A DNA stretch of 64,000 nt from Hermatobates lingyangjiaoensis (GCA_026182355.1 JAPFBL010001617.1:4127001-4191000), one strand, 5' to 3'. Positions 49,380 to 58,988 are shown, counted from the first letter of the stretch. A program made the numbers and translations. Notes: generated by a model from the sequence alone, not told the origin.

Positions 49380-49905
49380 GTAGATCACTCCAGATTTTTA
49401 CTTTACTTATTTTAATCATGAAAAAATTCTATTATTTGCACATGTTAAGTCTCTGGAGTCCATTTAAGAAGTTATTTCGACAATTTACATCTGGTCTGTA
49501 GGGGGGAGGGCTGGTTACGTATCCAAAGTTTGTAGACTCATGTAGGTCTACAATTTATAGACCATGTAGGTACGAGTATACCGTTTGATGGATCAAATTG
49601 ACATTACACTCAAAATAGGCTTTGTAATGTAGATGGGTTGTGTAATTTTTGAACAATATTGCCTCAAGAAAAATACTTTACTCCTCTTTATGTATTTTTA
49701 GATACAACATTTATTGCCCTTAATTAATTATTCTAGAGTTATGTGATTTTGTATTTATTAGTGAACAGACATTAACATTTACTGAAAAAAATGTTGGTAC
49801 CAGGAAAGGTCAGTTTGGGTGAAAATGTAAAATTGTGCCTGAAAGTTTGTGAACAGTATATTGCTCACACCAATTAATGGATAGAATTAAACACATATGT
49901 ATAAG
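49380..49905 (+). repeat. R1 repeat fragment
   Basis: CTCCAGATTTTTACTTTACT followed by a degraded left part (GTTATTTCGACAATTTACAT, CGTTTGATGGATCAAATTGA). Confidence 0.4.
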
Positions 49906-49986
49906 AAGTGGTGTGTATGGTTTTATGCTTAAAATTGCTTTAAAGAAATGGGGCAGTATAGTATATTTGGGAATTATATAGCATAT

Positions 49987-50310
49987 TGGGGCCAGGGTAT
50001 CCCAGGGTCATCGTCCTCGCCTCTGGACTGGTAGATCCGTGGTTCAATACTAGTTCTGGTCCTCAGTTTATTGACGTGGGACGTGAAAAAATTTGAGCAC
50101 GTCGTACTTTGGAGAAGACGTTAAGCCGTCGCTCCTTAGCGTTTAAGATGTCAGGTATTCGTTAAGGATCCCTTATTCTAAATACATTTGAAGTGGGTAA
50201 AATTTATAACTCCCAATGAAGAATTTACATTGTGTGTTATCATAAAGGACCAAGCATTGGCCTAAGTGTGTTCTCTCATGGGACAGGCTCTGCAACCTAA
50301 CCTATATTTG
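49987..50310 (+). repeat. tRNA-derived SINE, plus strand
   Basis: Head GGGGCCAGGGTATCCCAGGG, B-box-like GTGGTTCAATACTAG, body CACGTCGTACTTTGGAGAAG and GACGTTAAGCCGTCGCTCC, tail GGTATTCGTTAAGGATCCCT and a 3' part ending TGCAACCTAACC. Confidence 0.8.
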
Positions 50311-50314
50311 GAGA

Positions 50315-51066
50315 TTTAGGAAGTTTTTTGGCCGTAAACTTTGCATAAAATATTAAAATTTCTGAAAAATGTATTAAACATTTTCATGTGGTATCTACTT
50401 AAAATCAGTGTGCTATTAAACAATCCTTAAGAATTCTGGTTTATCAAAGCAGGAGACGTAGCCCCTAAAAGCTGGAAACTTTACCTGGGATATATGCAAC
50501 CTTCTCTACTTGCAAGATTTGTTTACATTAACTTAAAAACTATTTATAAAAAAAATGGAAATGCTTAAAATAAGTTAATTTCATATTTAAACTGTAAAAT
50601 ATGTTTAAATTATTAAGGCAAATGCTGTGCGGAAGTATATATTTCATCGTACTATTTTTGATTGTGGATTTTCTTTGGATAGAGAGATTAGATTGTTGTA
50701 TATTGTACTTAGCAATTTGATTAATAATTATAAATATTAATTACATATAAGGCTATAAGTTTTAAATGTTAAGTATTTTATAAGTGAGGTAAATAAAAAT
50801 TTTTTGAACCAATCATTTAAAAGTGATTTTGTACTTTTTGATATTCACACCCTATTTCGTTTGTCTCTAGAAGATATACTAATGATGAAAAAAATGTATT
50901 TTGTCATTTACATGCATTTACACGTTTCGAACTGTACCCATTTTCGATGGTGTTTCTGAGGAATTAGGAAATTATACATACAAGAAGTTTTATTGGTTGA
51001 TATTGTACTTACATTTACTATGACGATGATATTATGATGATTTTTGAAATAATGTATTTTTTTCAG
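50315..51066. other. Upstream flank of the reductase exon
   Basis: AT-rich. The minus strand at 50918-50955 has TCGAAACGTG after a GGGTACAGTTC block, which may be a very decayed hammerhead unit. No 5' UTR exon or promoter could be recognised. Confidence 0.35.
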
Positions 51067-51226
51067 CATCCAAAATGGAGGAAGTGGTGGGGGAAGTGGA
51101 GAAAGAACCCTTATTCGGAGCACTCGATATTATTCTGCTCTTTGCTATTATCGGTGTTACTGCTTGGTTCTATATGAAAAACAAGTCTTCAGATTCCAGT
51201 ATATCGACAAAGTCATATTCAATACA
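51067..51226 (+). CDS. Cpr: NADPH-cytochrome P450 reductase, first coding exon (N-terminal membrane anchor)
   Basis: This exon carries the start of NADPH-cytochrome P450 reductase, the ER-anchored diflavin enzyme that passes electrons from NADPH through FAD and FMN to microsomal P450s. A polypyrimidine tract and AG end at 51066, and the ATG is at 51075. It encodes 50 residues plus two bases: an acidic start (MEEVVGEVEKEP), a hydrophobic segment at about residues 13-33 (ALDIILLFAIIGVTAWFY) that fits the single ER anchor, and a polar linker ending in SYSIQ, which is typical of animal reductases just before the FMN domain. The donor is GTGAGT at 51227. Eight bases of 5' UTR precede the ATG, so an upstream non-coding exon is likely but not seen. 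The reading frame carries precisely into the next exon, which supports a functional gene. The choice of ATG is the first in the exon and gives the right anchor length. Confidence 0.9.
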
Positions 51227-51295
51227 GTGAGTATTTAACACCTTTTGTTCATAAAATGCTAAATATATTAATGTAATATTTAAACATCTTTACAG

Positions 51296-51491
51296 ACCAA
51301 TGGTTATGACTTCAGTAGCCCAATCAGGTGATAACTCTTTCATAAAAAAGCTTAAGTCCAGTGGTAGAAGTTTAGTTGTTTTCTATGGAAGTCAAACTGG
51401 AACTGGAGAAGAATTCGCTGGTCGACTGGCCAAAGAGGGCATTAGGTATAAAATGAAAGGAATGGTAGCAGATCCTGAAGAGTATGATATG
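51296..51491 (+). CDS. Cpr: NADPH-cytochrome P450 reductase, second coding exon (start of FMN domain)
   Basis: This continues the reductase after a 69-bp intron (51227-51295, GT...AG). With the two bases carried over, it gives exactly 66 codons and ends in phase 0 at the donor GTGAGA (51492). It includes DNSFIKKLKSSGRSLVVFYG, followed by SQTGTGEEFAGRLAKEG. This is the flavodoxin-like FMN phosphate-binding loop (consensus YGSQTGTxEEFA). It closes with KGMVADPEEYDM, just before the next conserved block of the family. The next block, which in this family contains a Tyr-Gly-Glu-Gly-Asp motif, was not found by eye in the remaining 12.5 kb of the window, so only about 116 of the roughly 680 residues usual for the family are here. 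The intervening sequence is full of transposons but keeps the gene plausible, as the exons show no stop or frameshift. Confidence 0.92.
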
Positions 51492-52154
51492 GTGAGATAT
51501 TTTCTTTGTTTACTATAAGCCTCAAAGATGCTTACTCTAATAAACCTTGATATTGCTAAAATGGGTGTCAATTATCGAATGTTAATTTGTATTATTATTA
51601 TTTTAACTTACAGGTTATATAAATAGTACTTTGAGGACTACGGTTTTAATTGATTTATTTTAAGTAAAGATAATTTCTTAGGTAAAGCATAAGATGTATC
51701 ATTGATTTCTTTTCCTGATGGTAAGGAAATGTTTATCCCACACTTTGCCCCAATAACGTTCTTGAAGTTGGGATCTTTAAAGAATTCTTGGCATTATACA
51801 GACTTCACTCTGTGGAACATTATGTACATGGTCCTTCTTTCACATGAAAAATCTGCTGTCATTTTCTGTTCAGATCGCTAAATTTTTGGTCAATATACTA
51901 AGAACTAGACAGCACCTAGCCATATGTATAAATTTCTTACATAAACAGTACTGCATAAATAATCTCACAAAAGACATTTATCTTGTGCTTTTGCATCTTG
52001 TTTAGATTTTATTCATTATTTAAATGTTGAATTAAGAAATTCTTATTGGCATTATTTCTTACGATGAAGATAATATAATTACTTCTTTTCAGATTTATTA
52101 AATGTTGTTAATTATTTTTTTAAATTACTTAAATCTTCTATTCTCCTTGATTAT

Positions 52155-52205
52155 TATATATATATAATATATTATATATATATCACATAAACACGTGAAA
52201 TAACA
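52155..52205. repeat. (TA)n-rich stretch
   Basis: Alternating TA with breaks, bordering the foldback unit at 52206-52562. Confidence 0.7.
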
Positions 52206-52243
52206 ATCAATGATCAAACCACAATAAGAAAATGGGAAAACAA

Positions 52244-52286
52244 GACTAAGATCTTTCAACCGTAACTAGTGGTCTTCGTCAGAGTC
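52244..52286 (-). ncRNA. Hammerhead ribozyme candidate, AGAUCU type
   Basis: Minus strand: stem I GACT with AGTC (4 perfect pairs), core CTGACGA, extra A, stem II GACC...GGTT (one wobble), GAAA, palindromic stem III AGATCT, NUH site CUU. All core positions are intact. Confidence 0.75.
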
Positions 52287-52481
52287 AAAAACCCAACTGA
52301 AACACTAGATGCAGAAAACATCTGGTGAGGAGTTGAGAAGAGTGGGAGGGAAGAGTGCTATTTTAAAAGGGTCCTTTTCTGCGCTTTCACCCTTTTAAAA
52401 TACCACTCCTCCCTCCCACTCTTCTCAACTCCTCACCAGATGTTTTATGCATCTAGTGACTAGTGTTTCAGTTGGGTTTTT

Positions 52482-52524
52482 GACTCTTACGAAGACCGCT
52501 TGTTACGGTTGAAAGATCTTAGTC
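52482..52524 (+). ncRNA. Hammerhead copy with mutated core
   Basis: The mirror copy in the right arm keeps stem I, a 5-bp stem II (GACCG/CGGTT), GAAA and AGATCT, but the core reads CTTACGA (G5 changed to T). G5 is essential in hammerheads, so this copy is probably dead. Confidence 0.65.
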
Positions 52525-52584
52525 TTGTTTTCCCATTTTCTTATTGTGGTTTGATCATTGATATATATATATATAAAATTAAAT

Positions 52585-53025
52585 TTATCACTACAAAACA
52601 AAAAAGAGAGACTAACACTTACTATTCTCGATCATTTTGGCTATCTTGCCGTCTTCAGGAGAGGTAGGAAGAGGAAAAGAAATACAGGAGCGGAGACGTG
52701 AAAGTGTCCACCGACCGAAACAAAGTAAAAGTATATATATATATATATATATAAACTCGAATTTTCAAATGAACACACAGAAAAGAAATAACTGAAACTC
52801 ACTACTATATTTCTATGTCCTCGTCGTGATATGTGTCCTCGTATGATATGTTCCAAAGGCTGATAACGACCCAAAAAAATTGTGGTCAGCCTTTGGAGTG
52901 ATTCACATCTATCCCTGACGAGGAGACGATATACCATATAGTAGTGAGTTTCAGTGATTTCTTTTCTGTGTTTTCTTTTGAAAATTCTAGTTTATTCAGT
53001 TTGAAGAATCGTTTCATCTAATTGA
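52585..53025. mobile_element. Two mixed PLE units with degraded hammerheads
   Basis: On the minus strand 52626-52664 has stem I TCTC/GAGA, CTGAAGA and stem II GGC/GCC, but AAAA instead of GAAA. It is of the same family as 59081-59116. After (TA)n at 52737-52753 comes a foldback at 52754-52985 (arms with ACTGAAACTCACTACTATA), whose two cores are each incomplete: the left lacks CUGA and the right lacks GAAA. Confidence 0.5.
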
Positions 53026-53180
53026 TATATATATATATGTATGTGTGTAGCAGTTTGCTTCTCAACGCGAGTACTTCGCACTTCTTCCCGATGACGACGG
53101 ATGTCGAAATATCGAAGTGAGTTCTGTAGTGTCTTTCTGTGTTCTTTTCTATGTGTTAAAGTGTATATATATATATACAC
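53026..53180 (+). mobile_element. Solo PLE terminal unit, AUAU-type hammerhead
   Basis: A + strand unit between two (TA)n runs (53026-53038 and 53164-53176). It holds the motif at 53084-53117 and the AAAGTGTATATA tail. Confidence 0.55.
53084..53117 (+). ncRNA. Hammerhead-like motif with a single core change
   Basis: Stem I CTTC 53084-53087 with GAAG 53114-53117 is perfect. Stem II GAC-GGAT-GTC 53096-53105, GAAA 53106-53109, stem III ATAT palindrome 53109-53112, NUH site AUC. The core reads CCGATGA (53088-53094), with U4 changed to C. One extra C precedes stem II. Confidence 0.6.
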
Positions 53181-53272
53181 TTGATAAACGGAAAGACGAT
53201 CCAAACTGGACAGAATAACAGTTCAAAATTGAAGATAGGTAGCGCAGAAAGTAAAAGAAACGCACTTACAGA

Positions 53273-53303
53273 CTCAAATTTTCGGGTAATCCGTCTTCAG
53301 GAG
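53273..53303 (-). ncRNA. Hammerhead ribozyme candidate, AAUU type (left arm)
   Basis: Minus strand: stem I CTC/GAG, core CTGAAGA (53300-53294), extra C, stem II GG-ATTAC-CC, GAAA, stem III AATT, NUH site UUU. Confidence 0.65.
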
Positions 53304-53412
53304 AAAAGAGAAGGGAGACCAAGCACGTTGTAGACGACGCAACGGCTAGTAACCCTTACTAACGGTTACTAGCCGTTGCGTCTACAACGTGCTTGGTCTC
53401 CCTTTCTCTTTT

Positions 53413-53443
53413 CTCCTGAAGACGGATTACCCGAAAATTTGAG
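53413..53443 (+). ncRNA. Hammerhead ribozyme candidate, AAUU type (right arm)
   Basis: Stem I CTC 53413-53415 with GAG 53441-53443, core CTGAAGA 53416-53422, extra C 53423, stem II GG 53424-53425 with CC 53431-53432, GAAA 53433-53436, stem III AATT 53436-53439, cut after T53440. Stem II has only 2 bp. Confidence 0.65.
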
Positions 53444-53524
53444 TCTGTAAGTGCGTTTCTTTTACTTTTTGTGCTACCTATCTTCAATTTTGAACTGTTA
53501 TATATATATATATTTATATATATG

Positions 53525-53643
53525 GATTAATTTACCACAATGAAACAAATTTGAAATTAATGCTCTAAGGCCTTTCGTCAACACATCGTCAGAGAGCAAG
53601 TGAAGTCAATCCATCTATTCATCAAGTGTTATTTTGATTATTA

Positions 53644-53675
<32 letters not shown>
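53525..53675 (-). mobile_element. Solo PLE unit, AGGCCU-type hammerhead
   Basis: It opens with TTTACCACAATGAAAC and closes at (TA)n 53648-53674. It has the same ribozyme family as the palindrome at 5246-5384, but only one arm. Confidence 0.6.
53562..53597 (-). ncRNA. Hammerhead ribozyme candidate, AGGCCU type
   Basis: Minus strand: stem I GCTCT with AGAGC (5 perfect pairs), core CTGACGA, extra T, stem II GT-GTTG-AC, GAAA, stem III AGGCCT, NUH site CUU. All core positions are intact. Confidence 0.78.
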
Positions 53676-53679
53676 CTCA

Positions 53680-54780
53680 GCCAGTATTCAACCTTATACA
53701 TAGAAATGCCATAGTGAATTTTTGTTGTTTTTTCTTGTATTTGTTTGGTTTGCTAAACCTTTTCTGGTAGTTGCTTATATACATGCATACATACTTATAT
53801 ATGGTCTTTGGGTTATTTGTCTGCATGGATCCAAAACTACTCCGCGACTCAGTAAGTAAGAAAAGAAATTGTAATATTAAATAAAGAAATTATGAAGGAA
53901 TAATCAATATATAAGTAAATACATAATAGTCAAGGTGAAAAATAAACGATGTAACGAACATATTTACAAGGAAAAAATCTCATCCAAAAAAAAAAAATCT
54001 TACAGAAATGCACTGGTCTCTGTAAAGTTATTTACAGTCTGTGTAAAATTATTACCAAACTTACTGAATACCGATTTGAATTATATGTTTCTGTTATAAA
54101 TGAGCACGTGAAAGGTAAGAAGTGAAAAGTATTCTTTAAATGAATTGGTTCAAAAACTATAAGGTATGATTATATATCACACCATACTTATGATGTATAC
54201 TTGTAACTGTATATGTTATACATATTGACTATGCTACAATGATTTACCCAACGTTAGTACGATACAGTAAAGAACGATGCAATGTCTCTTTCGAAACATT
54301 TAAAAATCACGTATAGTATGCTAAAATATATACGTTGGCCTAGAATTGACTTTCATAGATTTAATGATTTTTATGCTTATTATATCAACATGACTCATTG
54401 AAAACACTTTGATTTCTTTTAAAAAACAATTTTAATTTTAATAAATTTGTTGGGCTTAATTCAAATATAAGTATTTTAACTTAATATAAGCAATTACAAA
54501 ACTACAGCTAGGACAGGTAAGAACTATTTTAAGTTCATATCCGCGTTGTTAAGGACATACTGTCTGCTCCAGTAACTCAAAGTTCTTAAAAGTTTTATCA
54601 TGATATATTAATTTTTGGTAGATACTTAATGCAAAATTTGAATATTCTATGGTAAGTAGTTTTGCAAAAGAAAAATTTAAATTTAAATAACAGATTATAA
54701 AGCACCTTTTCTATGAAGTAAGTTCAGCAGAAACTATTCCACTCAGTCTCCTGTAAGACACTCTATTTGTGTTCAATTTT
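53680..54780. other. AT-rich intron sequence, no gene recognised
   Basis: No exon of the reductase or element end recognised. Confidence 0.45.
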
Positions 54781-54784
54781 ATTA

Positions 54785-55100
54785 TATCCGTTAAACGGTG
54801 TGATCAGTATCACGCTGATCCCATTTAATTTAAAATCATCAAATTTTTATGGAAAACTGATCTCTCCTGAAGTCGAAAAATATTATCTTTTTTTTTCCAA
54901 TTGATGTGATATAAGTTCTATATTAATTGCACAATTTAATGCTGGTTGTTCAGGAAAAAATTAAATCTAAATGCTCATAAATGGCAATCAAGTTGCTTTC
55001 CCATGATTCAATATTACTTAAAAATTTTACAGAACTAAAATTAATATTTTTAGATTTAATACCAAGTTGATCTATAAAGCGGTATGACTTGTATCATGTC
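54785..55100 (-). repeat. R1 repeat fragment
   Basis: TCCGTTAAACGGTGTGATCA and the following words match 48620-48700 and 36970-36990. Confidence 0.4.
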
Positions 55101-55134
55101 CACAGACTTTTGGATACACACATACTTGTAAACA

Positions 55135-55620
55135 CTTGTGAAAACGATCCAGAACGGACAGTAATAGTTCAAGGTTAGTAAAGTAACACAAATAAAAGGA
55201 AAATCATTCACTTACAGTCTCTAGTTTTCTTTTTAACCCTCTTCAGGAGACCTACCATGTAGAGAGACCTACCGCTCAATTCAGCGATGGTTGGAACCAA
55301 CAGTGAGGCCACGCATGCCCTCGGTCAGAAAGAAGAACTAGTCGAACCAGTGTTGGCGAGAAATCAAGTGAAAAATGTTGAAGTGTCAAGGAATCAAGGG
55401 AAAGAATAAAGTGGGAAATACAATTAGTTAGGGAAGATAATAAATTAAAAAATATTTACGAAAAAGGAAGGGAGATATTAAAAATAGTGCAGTGTTAAAA
55501 AAAACCTATAAAATTACCAAATAAAAGGAAGAATGGAATAAATCATAATTAATACATTAAATACAATAAAAAACATATTCAACAACAAATAAAAAGGTCA
55601 TTTGAACTGCTTCGACTACT
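55135..55620 (-). mobile_element. PLE terminal unit, diverged copy of 63560-63965
   Basis: It has the outer motif AAAACGATCCAGAACGGACA, a hammerhead remnant on the minus strand at 55217-55251 (stem I GTCTC/GAGAC perfect, CTGAAGA intact, GAAA present, but the CC side of stem II lost), and a following block with GGTTGGAACCAACAGTGAGG. Its inverse is found at 63800-63830. An A-rich stretch follows, as in the 63.6-kb copy. Confidence 0.55.
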
Positions 55621-56162
55621 TCTTTCAAGCCGAACTCTGCACCGCTACGTTACAATACGGATATGGTGATAAGACAAAAGTCAACTGGACAGGTTATCAG
55701 AATATGTTCTGGTTGGCCACAACGAAAACGCAAAAATACTAGGAGTAACTGAAGAAGAACAAACGGAGCAGAAATAATAATAAAAAAAAAAGACTTTTAA
55801 TAAATAATAAAATATAATTACAATAGAATTAATATTTAATTGACTAAAATTAAATAAATATATATGATACTTAGATTACTTTGCAAATGAATAGAAATAT
55901 AAATATTAGTGATGGGACGATGCCAAAATTTTTAACGATTACGATACGAATCCCGATTCCGATACCTGCAATGAATAATGCTTATTTTCAGATCCTGAAC
56001 TAGGTTTAAAAAATAAATGATCTATAGACAAAGTGCATTTATTAATCATGTATTGAGAATGTACATAAATAATTTAAGAGGCAGTTGCTTCTCTGGTACA
56101 CAATAAATTTGTACAATGAACAAACTGTATAAGTATTTTAAGCATTCTCTCTAAAATCTTCA

Positions 56163-56498
56163 TTAGTTATATTCTAAGCAATGTAATTTTGTATGGTCAC
56201 TGTAGTATGAGATAAGAGCATTTTTTTGTTCAAATACTCTGGACATCATGTAATAATGACTGTTCCATCTTTCTTGGACCTCCTGAATAAGTTTATGATC
56301 TGGTAAATTAAATTTTTTCTGGTATTCTTTGTAATTTGCAAAAGCTACTGGAGAGTGATTAAAGAGCCCAACTATTTGTTTACAAATAGGTAGTATATCC
56401 TTTACATACCTTTGTGTAAATATGACATAAGTATATAACTCCACAAGTATCGCGTGACTCACGTAACTTGTGCATGTATGACAACGTAATTTGCGCAT
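56163..56498 (-). pseudogene. hAT (ZBED-like) transposase, C-proximal part
   Basis: From about residue 28 the frame reads IFTQRYVKDILPICKQIVGL, then FNHSPVAFANYKEYQKKFNL and a VQERWNSHYYMMSRVFEQKN block. This matches the region after the second catalytic Asp in hAT transposases of the ZBED type, where FxHSxxAxxxLxxxQ and TRWNSTYxMLxRxLEQ are conserved (here ERWNSHY, with Thr changed to Glu). It is the continuation of the frame at 57177-57660, split by an insertion near 56500. The C-terminal dimerisation block is missing. Confidence 0.75.
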
Positions 56499-56499
56499 G

Positions 56500-57176
56500 T
56501 ATATAGCCTATATATAACTAAACAATTTAGTTTCGTTTGCGTAACTGTTACAGTGCTCAAACTGCTCATGACAATGCAGATGTTGAGTTGGTATAGTCTA
56601 CATTAGGCCTAGTTTAACTTTCAGTTCAGAATCAAATATTGAATGTTTTTAGGTCTAATTTCCTGAAATCTCCGGATTAAAGTAATTGTTTGTTGAGATA
56701 AATAATTCAGGGATGGCTACCCGTCTATGCAACAAAAATTTTCTGAAGGACCTAGCTTTAATGATTGATATTTTGAATGAAATGTCATTGCTCAGTAATG
56801 CCTTCCAAGCAAGAGACACAACTTTGTTCAGTGGAGAAAACCTCATAAAGAGGTCTATTAAAGCATTTGAATTGCTTAAGGACAATATAGGGACATTTGA
56901 CAAAGAAATTGATGAGAGGGTTGCTTCGGACGCATTCAAAGAGGTCCAGTTTACTGAAAACAACAGATTTGTTAGCCTACCTCGTCAAAAGCTACTGGAA
57001 GCAATAATATAAAATATGAAAAAAAGACTGATCGCTGGTGATTTTGTTAAAGCAATGAGCAGGAAAACTTCCTTGAGCTATTTAACTGGCTGAACTCATT
57101 ATATTTTAAGCACCGGTGCGAACACACGATCTGTCCTCTTAGAACCTGTTCTTAAAAAATTTGAATCTCACCACTG
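56500..57176 (+). mobile_element. Nested second hAT remnant
   Basis: The right end reads ...TTTGAATCTCACCACTG at 57160-57176, the inverse of the CAGTGGTGAGATTCAAA start typical of one hAT group. It breaks the outer transposase frame exactly after 57177. Its coding strand is +. The left terminal repeat and the target duplication could not be found, so the left edge is approximate. Confidence 0.65.
56686..57012 (+). pseudogene. hAT transposase fragment in the nested element
   Basis: The 108-residue frame shows LCNKNFLKDLALMIDILNEM then SLLSNAFQARDTTLFSGENL. This wording is close to the segment of hAT transposases and vertebrate transposase-derived zinc-finger proteins in which LxDxxFLxDLAxLxDILxxxSxLSxxLQ is conserved. 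It belongs to a different hAT lineage from the element around it and points the other way. No catalytic residue or zinc finger is present in the piece. Confidence 0.65.
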
Positions 57177-57898
57177 GTATTGGATAACTGCATAGTGTAG
57201 AAAACAAGGTAATGACTCATCACCAGCTTGTACAGCTGCTGCAGCCATATTAGCTGCATTATCTCTTACGAGGACGTGAATTTTATTATGAAAAATATTA
57301 AACTGTTTTACTGTCTCTCTGATTCACTCACTTATATTTCCTGTAGTGTGTGATACTTCTAAAGGGCAAATTGTTAGAATCGCGCTTTTTTTCTCAAAAT
57401 TATTGGTGATCCAATGAGAGGTTACACTTAAAAATGAAACATTTCCTGAACAAGCAGTCCAGATATCACTGGTTAGTGATAAATGAGTTAGTGTTGATTT
57501 CCTCCTGTATCTTATTTCTAATCTCCACATATATATTTCCTGTACAATATTTTCTTTAATATACTTTCGAGTTGGGTAGTTTGGGTTTATATGGTTTAAC
57601 AGTCTTGTTAAACCAAGGTCTTCTACAATAGAAAAAGGTTGCAGGTCAATTGCAATCATTTCTCCAATGTATTTATGAATTCTCTGGGCTTTTTGTCATT
57701 TATATCCCACATTTTATGCTGTTGGAAAACTTTATGTAAAGTCTGCTGATTAAAACAAGGGCTGTCAACCTTCGTTCGGTTGATTATAGTTGAACTGTCG
57801 ATATTCTGCGTTCTTTTCGTACCTTCTTTTCTTTTCTCTTCTTTTTCCCTTCCTATTTGGATTTCTGGGCGATGTTTTGTACTTAAGTGTTTCAACAT
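57177..57898 (-). pseudogene. hAT (ZBED-like) transposase, BED end and catalytic core, broken
   Basis: From 57898 down, the frame starts with the tail of a BED zinc finger (MLKHLSTKHRPEIQ), then a Lys/Glu linker. A frameshift near 57657 leads into MIAIDLQPFSIVEDLGLTRL, NHINPNYPTRKYIKEN and LTHLSLTSDIWTACSGNVSF, then SVTSHWITNNFEKKSAIL and SHTTGNISE. These match ZBED-type transposases (IxxDxxPFSxVExxGF, LTxDxWTS with the first catalytic Asp at DIW, HxIxxxFxLKS, HTxxNI). A stop at about 57328 interrupts it. Further on, HVLVRDNAANMAAAAVQAGD holds the second catalytic Asp (RDNAANM), then SLPCFLHYAVIQ. Both recognisable Asp residues survive, but stop and frameshift make it dead. Confidence 0.85.
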
Positions 57899-57922
57899 AT
57901 TTAATGTTGCGAAGGAGTCAAC

Positions 57923-57990
57923 CCTCGTTGAGTTGTTACGGTTGAAAGATCTTGGTCTTTTTTTTCCATTTCATATTGTGGTTTGATCAT
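57923..57990 (+). mobile_element. Fragment of AGAUCU-type PLE arm
   Basis: GTTGTTACGGTTGAAAGATC followed by TTGGTC and CATATTGTGGTTTGATCAT matches the right arm of the unit at 52389-52562. The CUGACGA half is missing. Confidence 0.65.
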
Positions 57991-58322
57991 ATTGACGCGA
58001 AGTGACTATTGTGTGTTTTAGTGAATTTGAATACTAGACTGTATCATGGCATATGTTTAAAAAAGAACAGGTGGAGTGGTGGTGACAGCGAACAGGTGTT
58101 TTCTTAGTTTAGTTTTGAGTTTCTGTTTTAATTGTGAATTGATTGAACTGATAAAACTTTTTCATTGTTTTAAGTTGTTTCTGTCAAAATTACAAATACT
58201 TTAACGTGACAATATATATATATATATATATACTTTTTTTCGTTGAAAATACGATCCAAAACGGACAAATATAGTTCAATATAGACAAAGAAACATAGAG
58301 AAATCAAAAGAACACACTTACA

Positions 58323-58358
58323 GTCTCTAATTTTCGGTTTGAACCGTCTTCAGGATTC
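58323..58358 (-). ncRNA. Hammerhead ribozyme candidate, AAUU type
   Basis: Minus strand: core CTGAAGA (58353-58347), extra C, stem II GGTT-CA-AACC, GAAA (58335-58332), stem III AATT, NUH site UUA. Stem I pairs only TC/GA next to the core. Confidence 0.55.
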
Positions 58359-58383
58359 CAGTGAAACCAGTGCGCTTGGTTTC

Positions 58384-58415
58384 CCTCCTGAAGACGGTTC
58401 AAACCGAAAATTAGA
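58384..58415 (+). ncRNA. Hammerhead ribozyme candidate, AAUU type
   Basis: Core CTGAAGA 58388-58394, extra C 58395, stem II GGTT 58396-58399 with AACC 58402-58405, GAAA 58406-58409, stem III AATT 58409-58412, cut after A58413. Stem I is 2 bp (TC with GA). Confidence 0.55.
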
Positions 58416-58957
58416 ATTAATATAAACAAAAAATGCAACTGGACAAAAGCCACGCTGGCACTCTGTATGAAACTGAAATCAGTTTTAAGTAAGTATCAGT
58501 TACATTCTGTCTGTATTTATTTCAAAGAATCGATTTTAGAATCGGAGATTCGATTCCAATTCTCCGATTCTGGTTCCGATACCTAGAAAAGTTCCGATAT
58601 TTCCGATTCCCGATTCCGAGTACTCGTCGCATCTCTAATAAATATATAAAAAAAAATTAGAAATCTCAGCATACAACTTAGGAGTTCAGATTGACACCTG
58701 GATATATACTAGTTCCAAAGAGCCATGCATAGATTTCTTCAGAAGTTGTTAAAGTTACAAATCTATTGTGTTGAGGGACCTTTTTAGTATTTGAACTCTA
58801 AAACATTCATAAAGACTGAGACTATGGAAATTGACGTGGATAGTAACAGGTATGGTACTAGGCAGGTTCAGTCAATCCTGACTGAAGGAAGACCCATGAT
58901 TATTCATACATAGGCTTAACATTGTGGTTACTAAACTATTTACAGTTCATTTATTTA

Positions 58958-58963
<6 letters not shown>

Positions 58964-58988
<25 letters not shown>
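58964..58988. repeat. (TA)n microsatellite
   Basis: A pure TA run just left of the foldback unit at 59031. Confidence 0.85.

Larger units (their letters stand above)
52206..52562. mobile_element. Long foldback PLE unit, AGAUCU-type
   Basis: Arms 52206-52371 and 52389-52562 are nearly exact inverted copies, from ATCAATGATCAAACCACAAT to its inverse. It lies between TA-rich runs. Each arm carries one hammerhead site. Length and arms match the degraded unit at 4758-5215, the arm at 5385-5560, the fragment at 57923-57990 and the one cut by the window end at 63971. Confidence 0.85.
53205..53500. mobile_element. Foldback PLE unit, AAUU-type, two intact hammerheads
   Basis: Arms 53221-53352 and about 53364-53495 are inverted copies around a CCTTACT centre. 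The outer motif GACGATCCAAACTGGACAG is shared with the units at 58236 and 55160. Each arm holds a complete hammerhead core. Confidence 0.8.
58205..58430. mobile_element. PLE foldback unit, AAUU-type, inside the hAT element
   Basis: It starts after (TA)n at 58211-58231 with GAAAATACGATCCAAAACGG and has a long left arm and a short right arm. It carries two inverted hammerheads (58323-58358 and 58384-58415) separated by about 25 bp. Confidence 0.7.
55907..58637 (-). mobile_element. hAT-superfamily DNA transposon, 2,731 bp, with exact 8-bp target duplications
   Basis: The element has imperfect terminal inverted repeats: TAGTGATGGGACGA at 55907 and, inverted, TAGAGATGCGACGA at 58637, followed inward by CGATTCCGATACC-like wording on both sides. 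The flanks ATAAATAT at 55899-55906 and 58638-58645 are an exact 8-bp duplication, the length made by hAT transposases. A broken BED/ZBED-type transposase is on the minus strand. Inside lie a second hAT remnant (about 56500-57176) and PLE fragments at 57923-57990 and 58205-58430. Confidence 0.9.

Noticed and set aside
50918..50955. Hammerhead upstream of the reductase exon
   Set aside because: Only the GAAACGTG half is recognisable; the CUGANGA box is absent and stem II does not pair well.
56163..56498. Host gene encoding a zinc-finger BED protein
   Set aside because: Stops, frameshift, terminal repeats and 8-bp duplications show it is part of a dead transposon.
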